Shown here piece by piece: positions 58,173 to 64,000 of a DNA stretch of 64,000 nucleotides. The notes under the pieces are model-generated. The model was not told the DNA's origin. It searched no databases and saw nothing but the letters and a program-made list of their open reading frames with translations. This DNA is from JAHJQQ01 sp963737555 (GTDB taxonomy: Bacteria; Pseudomonadota; Gammaproteobacteria; Thiohalobacterales; Thiohalobacteraceae), in contig CAVTTB010000002.1 of NCBI GenBank assembly GCA_963737555.1, forward strand, positions 186,001 to 250,000. The letters run 5' to 3'. Position 1 is the stretch's first letter; each line of letters starts with the position of its first letter. A program made the translations under genes and the position numbers.

Positions 58173-58438
58173 GGCCGCACAATCACCACAGTATCAGGAT
58201 TGGGTGTGATCATTTTCAGTTGCTCGCGCGCAAGCCCTTCCACGCGACCGTGCGTCGCCCAGGTGCTTTGCTCCAACTGCAACTGCCCCCACTCGATGTT
58301 CATTTCATCCCGCACCGATTCCAGTTTTTGCAGCGCGATGAACAGTTTTCGGCTGTAATGCTTGGTGTAAACGACACTGAGTGCCGACGCGATCACTGCC
58401 AACAGCAACGCTGGCAGAATCAAGCCGATACCTTTCAT
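58169..58438 (-). CDS. ftsL: Divisome protein FtsL
   Basis: The 89-residue bitopic protein has a membrane helix (LILPALLLAVIASALSVVYT) and a heptad-rich periplasmic coiled coil (FIALQKLESVRDEMNIEWGQ, LEQSTWATHGRVEGLAREQL). It forms the FtsQLB complex. I chose ATG 58438 because it overlaps the rsmH stop (ATGA) and gives the usual length; upstream in-frame codons are rsmH sequence. Confidence 0.95.
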   Translation of the reverse strand: MKGIGLILPALLLAVIASALSVVYTKHYSRKLFIALQKLESVRDEMNIEWGQLQLEQSTWATHGRVEGLAREQLKMITPNPDTVVIVRP

Positions 58439-59370
58439 GCCAAACGCTCTGCGAGGCGCAACATCGCACTGCGCGCGCGCGGGTTTTCGGCACATTCATC
58501 CGCACCCGCCTGCACCGCCTTGCCGAGCACCCGCAAACGCCCCGGCGCTGGCCCACCGGTGACCGGCAAATCCAACGGCATTTCTTCGCCATGACTCTCA
58601 CGACGCATGAATCGTTTGACCATCCGGTCTTCCAGCGAATGAAAACTGATGACCGCAAGCCGACCGCCCGGCGCCAACACCTCGACAACCTGCTCCAGCG
58701 CGGACTCTAGATCCTGCAGTTCCTGATTGATGTGGATGCGCAACGCCTGAAAGCTGCGCGTCGCCGGACTCTTGTTACGCTCACGCGTAGGCACGGCGGC
58801 GGCGATCAGATCGACCAACTGATGCGTCGTCAAGATAGGCTGCTCGGCACGTGTCTGGACGATGGTGCGTGCAATCCGTCGTGCAAAACGCTCTTCACCA
58901 TAAACCTGCAAGACACGCACAATCTCAGCTTCCGCGGCCACTGCCAGCCATTGCGCGGCACTCACCCCAGAATCGGGGTCCATGCGCATATCGAGAGGGC
59001 CATCTTTGAGAAAACTGAAGCCGCGGCGGGCATCGTCCAGCTGCGGCGACGACACCCCCAGGTCCAGCAGCACACCGCTGATCCGGCCGGCTATTCCGTG
59101 TTCCCTCGCCAAATCCCCAAGCATGGCAAACGTGCCTCGCTGTATATGGAAGCGTGCATCCTGCCCAAAACGATCCTGTGCGACTCGCACCGCCTCTGGG
59201 TCCTTATCTATTGCGTACAAACGTCCCTGGGGCCCGAGGAGTTCAAGCATCGCGGCCGCATGACCACCGCGCCCGAAGGTGCCATCCAGGTAAATACCGT
59301 CCGCTTGCACGGCCAATCCATCCAGCACCTCCTTCAGGAGAACCGGACGATGCTGATACGTCTGCGTCAT
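58435..59370 (-). CDS. rsmH: 16S rRNA m4C1402 methyltransferase
   Basis: The 311-residue protein starts MTQTYQHRPVLLKEVLDGLA. Motifs are the SAM-binding DGTFGRGGHAAAMLELLGPQ, VLLDLGVSSPQLDDARRGFS, the helical insertion domain, and AVISFHSLEDRMVKRFMRRE. It methylates N4 of C1402 in 16S rRNA with RsmI acting on the ribose. It lies 4 bp after mraZ and overlaps ftsL by 4 bp. The frame is intact. Confidence 0.97.
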   Translation of the reverse strand: MTQTYQHRPVLLKEVLDGLAVQADGIYLDGTFGRGGHAAAMLELLGPQGRLYAIDKDPEAVRVAQDRFGQDARFHIQRGTFAMLGDLAREHGIAGRISGVLLDLGVSSPQLDDARRGFSFLKDGPLDMRMDPDSGVSAAQWLAVAAEAEIVRVLQVYGEERFARRIARTIVQTRAEQPILTTHQLVDLIAAAVPTRERNKSPATRSFQALRIHINQELQDLESALEQVVEVLAPGGRLAVISFHSLEDRMVKRFMRRESHGEEMPLDLPVTGGPAPGRLRVLGKAVQAGADECAENPRARSAMLRLAERLA

Positions 59371-59374
59371 GGAA

Positions 59375-59829
59375 TCAGAGGGTCAGGTTTTCCAAGGATT
59401 CGGGCATAGCCCCCTCATCCTTGTCGGTGTTCACCCAATCGGTACAACTCCGCTCCCAGACTTCCTCGTTCCAGATTTCAAACTTCTTGCCCACACCCGC
59501 CAGGACCACACGCTTGTCCAGCTTGGCAAAGTCCCGCAGTCGCGGGGGGACCAGGATGCGGCCGTGACTGTCGATCTCGGCCTCGGTGGCGTGGCCCAGC
59601 AACATGCGCTGCAAGCGGCGGGTCTGCTGGTTCTGGTTGGGAAGCCGCACCAGCGCGCGCTCGATGTCCTCCCATTCCGGGGCGGGGTACAGCAACAGGC
59701 AACCGTCATCGTGCACGGTCAACACCAAATGTCCGCCGCAGCTCTCCTCCAACTGCCCGCGATAAGCGGGTCGGGAGGGCCAGGCGCCCTTTGGCATCGA
59801 GATTGACGGTATTACCACCCCTAAACAAA
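59375..59829 (-). CDS. mraZ: MraZ transcriptional regulator (one frameshift, TTG start)
   Basis: The family N-terminus FRGGNTVNLDAKGRLALPTR is readable from a TTG codon at 59829. The frame then shifts near 59765 by one extra T (CGCTTATCGC; restored reading PTRYRGQLEESCGGH). Two SpoVT-AbrB-like halves follow: ARGHLVLTV-like CGGHLVLTVHDDGCLLLYPA, and ATEAEIDSHGRILVPPRLRD. Repaired length is about 151. It represses the dcw promoter through GTGG repeats, three of which lie immediately upstream. TTG as start is inferred, since no ATG or GTG fits. Confidence 0.9.
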
Positions 59830-59856
59830 CACACCCCCGGCGACAGCTATGTTTAC

Positions 59857-59880
59857 CACTTATTTCCACCATCTCCCACT
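59857..59880 (-). promoter_or_regulatory. MraZ operator: three GTGG boxes with 10-bp period
   Basis: On the minus strand, GTGG occurs at 59877-59880, 59867-59870 and 59857-59860, exactly 10 bp apart (GTGGGAGATG, GTGGAAATAA, GTGGTAAACA). MraZ of E. coli binds direct TGGGN repeats separated by 5 bp, so this fits that operator type. The boxes lie just downstream of the expected transcription start and upstream of mraZ. Confidence 0.85.
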
Positions 59881-59888
59881 TGTCGACA

Positions 59889-59918
59889 CTATAGGAACCG
59901 CTAGCCCACTCTGTCAAG
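59889..59918 (-). promoter_or_regulatory. Sigma-70 promoter of the dcw operon
   Basis: The minus strand shows TTGACA (59913-59918) and TATAGT (59889-59894) separated by 18 bp, near-consensus. Transcription should begin around 59882, immediately before the MraZ boxes. The stretch 59966-60191 beyond mraZ and its promoter holds nothing else I can support. Confidence 0.85.
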
Positions 59919-60191
59919 GGAAACGCCCACCCCAAATAGATAATTCTGGCTTTAAGGACAGTCACTTAGCGCATTGCCAGCGGGTTCAGTCGGTTTTCTC
60001 AAGTACATCATAGCCTTGCCCCAGACAGCTACGGCCAGACCTGAAACAAGCCGCGATTCACCCCTGATTAGACGTTGAAGTCGCCACCCTGAGGCAAGCG
60101 TGTAGCTACCAACCCACGGCGATTCGTGTCACATGCGCGTCACGAAGCCAGGGTAGGCTCCGCACATCACCGAAGCAGAGCGAGCATCCCT

Positions 60192-60401
60192 ATGTCCACG
60201 AACCACTCTTCAACGCAAGACACATCGGCAGTGCCTAACGACTATCGGGGAGATCCGGAATTGCAGATGTTCCAGCGCCAGTTGCATCGCTTCGCTGGAG
60301 AGGGGGATTGCGCCTATGAACGCGCCTTGAGCACGTTATATAAAAAATTGTTTGAACAGCGCTTGCAGCAATTGAGTGCGATGCGAAATTCAGGACTCTA
60401 A
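60192..60401 (+). CDS. Small protein of unknown function (69 aa)
   Basis: I do not recognise this ORF. From the ATG at 60192 it encodes a polar N-terminal 20 residues (Ser/Thr rich) and a helix-forming remainder: DYRGDPELQMFQRQLHRFAG and ALSTLYKKLFEQRLQQLSAM. There is no membrane segment or Cys. The Shine-Dalgarno is weak. It is divergent from mraZ and convergent with ssb, separated from it by the ssb terminator. It is a plausible gene by coding-like composition, but the evidence is modest. Confidence 0.4.
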   Translation: MSTNHSSTQDTSAVPNDYRGDPELQMFQRQLHRFAGEGDCAYERALSTLYKKLFEQRLQQLSAMRNSGL

Positions 60402-60445
60402 AAATGATTCACCAATTATCTAAATCTGTACTCAGCACGCTCTAA

Positions 60446-60475
60446 CAAAAAAGGCGGGCCACTCGGCTCCGCCTT
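60446..60475 (-). terminator. Rho-independent terminator of ssb
   Basis: On the minus strand, stem AAGGCGG (60469-60475) pairs with CCGCCTT (60451-60457), and a U-rich tract (60446-60452) follows. It lies about 25 bp after the ssb stop. Confidence 0.85.
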
Positions 60476-60499
60476 GATTGCACATCAGACGAAATATTT

Positions 60500-60958
60500 C
60501 TAGAACGGAATATCGTCGTCAAAATTACCGCCAAAACCCGGATCATCACCGCCCGAGGGTGCGGACGATTCACGCCCACCACCGAAAGATGAACTGCTGC
60601 TGCCACCACCGCCGCCACCGCCCTTGCCGCCGAGCATTTGCATTTCGCTGGCGATGATCTCGGTGGTATAGCGATCTTTACCCTCTTTGTCCTGCCACTT
60701 GCGGGTGCGCAAACTGCCTTCGACGTATATCTGCGAGCCTTTCTTGAGATACTCGCCGACGATTTCCGCCAAGCGCTGATAGAAAACCACGCTATGCCAT
60801 TCAGTGCGTTCTTTCTGTTCGCCAGTTTGCTTGTCTTTCCATTGTTCGCTGGTCGCAAGCGTTACATTCGCTACCGCACCGCCGCTCGGCATATAGCGAA
60901 CTTCGGGATCTTTACCCAAGTTACCCACGATGATTACTTTGTTGACTCCGCGCGCCAT
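60500..60958 (-). CDS. ssb: Single-stranded DNA-binding protein
   Basis: The 152-residue SSB starts MARGVNKVIIVGNLGKDPEV with an OB fold (ATSEQWKDKQTGEQKERTEW, VEGSLRTRKWQDKEGKDRYT). It continues with a Gly/Ser-rich linker (GGGGGGGSSSSS) and ends in the acidic tip FGGNFDDDIPF that recruits repair proteins. The frame is intact, followed by a terminator. It is upstream of the YajR-like gene in coordinates but follows it in transcription. Confidence 0.97.
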   Translation of the reverse strand: MARGVNKVIIVGNLGKDPEVRYMPSGGAVANVTLATSEQWKDKQTGEQKERTEWHSVVFYQRLAEIVGEYLKKGSQIYVEGSLRTRKWQDKEGKDRYTTEIIASEMQMLGGKGGGGGGGSSSSSFGGGRESSAPSGGDDPGFGGNFDDDIPF

Positions 60959-61081
60959 ATCGTTCTCCCCACCCGCTTACCTGTTAGATTGCCATCGCTC
61001 ATGTACTACCGTAATTGCAGTCACTATTCGTGACAAGACGCCATCATACGGACTTATACGTCCCACATCACCACGGGCACT

Positions 61082-62434
61082 TTATCCCGGCACCGCCGCC
61101 GCGAGCGCCTGCTCGTCAAGGGCATGCTTATCTACCTTTAAGTAGGCAACACCTTCTTCGCCAATAACCACGGCCTCTGCAACACCGCGCACGCCTGTCA
61201 AACGCTGCGCCAAAGCCTTTGCACTGTGCGCATCCAGCACACCCACCTGCAGTAAATGGCTGGTCAGATAACGCGGATTGCGCATAGACATGGCCACCAG
61301 AAACCATAGCAATGCGCCCACGCCGCAAAACAGGAGCACACCAGAAATACCCGCGCGCCCCTGAATCCAGCCACCTATGACGCCACCCAAAAAGGCGCCG
61401 AAAAATTGGGTGCTCGAATAAAATCCCATGGCCGTACCCTTGCTGTCGGGCGGCGCCATTTTCGACACCAACGACGGCAAGGTCGCCTCCAGCAAATTGA
61501 AGCCCACATAAAAAAGAAACACCAGACCAGCCACCGCTTGCAGACTCGTATGCCAGAATGCCAATCCGAATTCGGCCAGCGCCACGACCAATATCGCGCC
61601 AAGAAATACCGACTTCATACGCCGGCGACGTTCGGCAATGATAATGAACGGCACCATCGCTGCGATGGACAGCAACAAGGCCGGTAAATAGATATACCAG
61701 TGATGCGCCGAGGCAAGACCCAACTCGTCGCGCAACACCAACGGCAACACCGTAAAGCTGGCGGTCAATATCATATGTAATATGAGAATGCCGAAATCAA
61801 GTCGCAGCAATTCCCGATCGCGCAGCACTGAAAGAAATTGCGCAGGCACCGGCTGCGCATCGCGATGCACACTGCTGACGGCGGGCTGCGGAACGATCAG
61901 ATACAGTACAGCAATGCCCACACAGGCCAACACCGCCGTCAGCCAGAAGATGCCGGAGATACCGACCCAATGGTCGAGCACCGGACCGGCGACCAAGGCG
62001 ACCGAAAAGGACATGCCGATACTGATGCCGATGATGGCCATGGCCTTGGTGCGCTGTTCCTCACGGGTGAGATCTGCCGCCAGCGCCATGACGACACTTG
62101 GAATAGCGCCCGCGCCTTGAATGACCCGACCGAGGATAATCCCGTAGATGCTCGTCGAGGTCGCCGCAATCACACTGCCCAACGCGAACAACACCAAACC
62201 GGCGGCGATCACCGGCTTGCGCCCTAAGCGGTCGGACAGCAAGCCGAAGGGGATCTGCAACAGCGCCTGGGTAATGCCGTAAGCGCCGATGGCCAGCCCG
62301 ATCAAGGCCGGCGTGGCCCCGGCGATTTTGTCGGTGTAGAGGGCAAACACCGGCAGGATCATGAACATCCCCAGCATACGCAGGGAAAAAATCCCCGCCA
62401 GCGACACAGCCGCACGCCGCTCGCTGGGCAGCAT
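61082..62434 (-). CDS. YajR-like MFS transporter with C-terminal ferredoxin-fold domain
   Basis: The 450-residue protein has twelve membrane segments, with MFS motif A FGLLSDRLGRKPVIAAGLVL between segments 2 and 3. The final 65 residues (QVGVLDAHSAKALAQRLTGV, VAEAVVIGEEGVAYLKVDKH) form a soluble ferredoxin-like domain, as in E. coli YajR (YAM domain). The substrate is unknown for the family; drug/proton antiport is likely. Start 62434 (MLPSERRAAVSL); a GTG at 62464 would add ten residues. Divergent from uvrA, convergent in no direction. Confidence 0.85.
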   Translation of the reverse strand: MLPSERRAAVSLAGIFSLRMLGMFMILPVFALYTDKIAGATPALIGLAIGAYGITQALLQIPFGLLSDRLGRKPVIAAGLVLFALGSVIAATSTSIYGIILGRVIQGAGAIPSVVMALAADLTREEQRTKAMAIIGISIGMSFSVALVAGPVLDHWVGISGIFWLTAVLACVGIAVLYLIVPQPAVSSVHRDAQPVPAQFLSVLRDRELLRLDFGILILHMILTASFTVLPLVLRDELGLASAHHWYIYLPALLLSIAAMVPFIIIAERRRRMKSVFLGAILVVALAEFGLAFWHTSLQAVAGLVFLFYVGFNLLEATLPSLVSKMAPPDSKGTAMGFYSSTQFFGAFLGGVIGGWIQGRAGISGVLLFCGVGALLWFLVAMSMRNPRYLTSHLLQVGVLDAHSAKALAQRLTGVRGVAEAVVIGEEGVAYLKVDKHALDEQALAAAVPG

Positions 62435-62537
62435 GCCTGAGTGTTCGCGGGCTTGTGGATTCACGGCCAGAATACCTTTTGATCGGAACAGACGCGGGGC
62501 CGTATAGTAGCAGGTTCCCCAGACCTCGAAAATCGAC

Positions 62538-64000
62538 ATGGATACAATACGCATACGCGGCGCGCGGACCCACAATCTGCAGAACATCGACATCGATCTG
62601 CCCCGCGACCAACTGATCGTCATCACCGGCCTGTCCGGCTCCGGCAAGTCCTCACTGGCCTTCGACACCATCTACGCCGAAGGCCAGCGCCGCTATGTCG
62701 AGTCGCTGTCGGCCTACGCGCGGCAGTTTTTGTCGATGATGGAAAAGCCGGATATCGACCATATCGAAGGTCTGTCGCCGGCCATCTCCATCGAGCAGAA
62801 ATCGACCTCGCACAATCCGCGCTCCACCGTCGGCACCATTACCGAGATACACGACTATCTGCGCCTGTTGTTCGCGCGTGTCGGCACACCGCAGTGCCCC
62901 GATCATGGCAGCGTGCTGGAGGCGCAGACCGTCAGTCAGATGGTCGATCACGTCCTGGCATTGCCGGAAGACACGCGACTCATGCTGCTGGCCCCGATTG
63001 TCCGGGAACGTAAGGGCGAACACGTACACGTGTTGGAAGAATTGCGCGCGCAGGGTTTCATCCGCGCACGCATCGACGGCAAGCTGGTCGAATTGGACCA
63101 GTTACCCACGCTGGATCTGAAACGCAAACACAGCATCGAGGCCGTCGTGGACCGCTTCAAGGTGCGCGCCGATCTCGGTATCCGTCTGGCCGAATCCTTC
63201 GAGACCGACATTGCGCCTCGCCGATGGACTGGCGCGCGTTGCCTTCATGGACGAACCCCCTGATGGATATGGGCGCGAGGAACTGATTTTCTCGGCCAAA
63301 TTTGCCTGCCCGATCTGCGGCTATTCACTCAACGAACTCGAACCGCGCCTGTTCTCATTCAACAACCCGGCCGGTGCTTGTCCGACCTGCGACGGCCTGG
63401 GCGTCAAACAATTCTTCGATCCATCGCGTGTCGTCGCACACCCGCATCTAAGCCTGGCTGGCGGCGCCGTGCGCGGCTGGGATCAGCGCAACGCCTATTA
63501 TTTTCAGCTCATCAGCTCGCTCGCCGATCACTACGGCTTTGAAGTCGACACACCCTTCGAGGAACTCCCCGAAAAAACGCGTCAGGTGATCCTGCGGGGC
63601 TCAGGGCGTGAGACCATCGAGTTCCAGTACATTACTGAACGCAGTGGCTTCAGCATTCGCCGGCATGCCTTTGAGGGCATCATTCCCAACATGGAGCGCC
63701 GCTATCGCGAAACCGAATCCAATGTCGTGCGTGAAGAACTGGCGAAATATCTCAGCACCCAGCCCTGTCCTGAGTGCGCCGGTACGCGCCTCAATCGCAG
63801 TGCGCGACATGTGTTTGTCGACGGCAAGACGCTCCCGCAACTCTCCGCTTTGCCGGTCGGTCATGCGCAGGAATTTTTCAGCACACTGCAATTGCCAGGA
63901 CGCCGCGGCGAGATCGCTTCCAAGATTCTCAAAGAGATTTGCGATCGCTTGAACTTCCTGGTCAACGTCGGCCTGGATTATCTTTCACTGGAACGCAGCG
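62538..64000 (+). CDS. uvrA: Excinuclease ABC subunit A, 3'-truncated by the window (one frameshift)
   Basis: It starts MDTIRIRGARTHNLQNIDID and has Walker A ITGLSGSGKSSLAFDTIYAE, the UvrB-binding region (SLSAYARQFLSMMEKPDIDH), and after an extra A near 63217 (restored ETALRLADGLARVAFMDEPP) the first zinc finger CPICGYSLNELEPRLFSFNN followed by CPTC. A second pair CPEC (STQPCPECAGTRLNRSARHV) is in the signature domain. It runs open to the window end. UvrA recognises DNA damage with UvrB. The 103-bp space before it, shared with the YajR-like gene, holds only a degenerate LexA-like site. Confidence 0.95.

Noticed and set aside
62483..62500. LexA-like site CTTT-N8-ACAG upstream of uvrA
   Set aside because: Left half lacks the CTGT core (CTTT), so it does not meet the LexA consensus; could be chance.

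Overview
The window is chromosomal DNA of a G+C-rich, Gram-negative gammaproteobacterium outside the Enterobacterales. Evidence is the gene order (pilS-pilR-pilA-pilB-pilC-pilD-coaE-zapD-yacG, then a MutT/ThiE fusion, argJ, secA, an M23 peptidase, a DUF721 gene, lpxC and the complete division/cell-wall dcw cluster), plus outer-membrane genes (bamD, lpxC) and a MurE carrying the meso-diaminopimelate DNPR motif. Most of the content is housekeeping. I saw no rRNA, tRNA, CRISPR array, prophage or transposase gene.

Layout. 0-7 kb is accessory: the end of an HvfC-type RiPP maturation gene, an FMN-binding glutamate-synthase-like enzyme, a slipin remnant, a proline-rich small ORF, an EF-G paralogue without the catalytic His, an HvfX/DoxX-type membrane protein and a type I phosphodiesterase. 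7-21 kb holds clpB with a near-consensus sigma-32 promoter, a secreted caspase/legumain-like protein with an EF-hand, def, a GcvR-like ACT protein, a ZIP transporter, pgeF, rluD/bamD (divergent), glnB, nadE and sucCD. 21-31 kb is the type IV pilus locus, with a near-consensus sigma-54 promoter before pilA and a HigBA-type toxin-antitoxin pair between pilR and pilA. 31-41 kb holds coaE, zapD, yacG, MutT-ThiE, argJ, secA, an M23 peptidase, DUF721 and lpxC. 41.5-60 kb is the dcw cluster on the minus strand (mraZ-rsmH-ftsL-ftsI-murE-murF-mraY-murD-ftsW-murG-murC-murB-ddlB-ftsQ-ftsA-ftsZ), almost all ATGA-type overlaps, with a strong promoter and three 10-bp-phased GTGG boxes upstream of mraZ. 60-64 kb holds ssb, a YajR-like MFS transporter and the start of uvrA.

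Most interesting are two unannotated small ORFs wedged into the dcw operon, each with an excellent Shine-Dalgarno sequence: a 24-residue single-transmembrane micropeptide between mraY and murD, and a 55-residue Cys-containing, Lys/Arg-tailed protein between murC and murB whose stop overlaps the murB start.

Two window-wide properties matter for any reader. First, about 29 single-base frameshifts interrupt conserved genes, including many that cannot be lost together (ftsZ, secA, mraY, murB/C/E/F, ftsW, def, coaE). By hand I can restore family-typical protein in most by removing one base (about 23 cases) or adding one (about 6), so they are most likely sequence errors rather than biology; I annotate those loci as single CDSs. 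Second, intergenic spaces are filled by many families of palindromic repeats, two of which interrupt operons (sucC/sucD and murB/ddlB).
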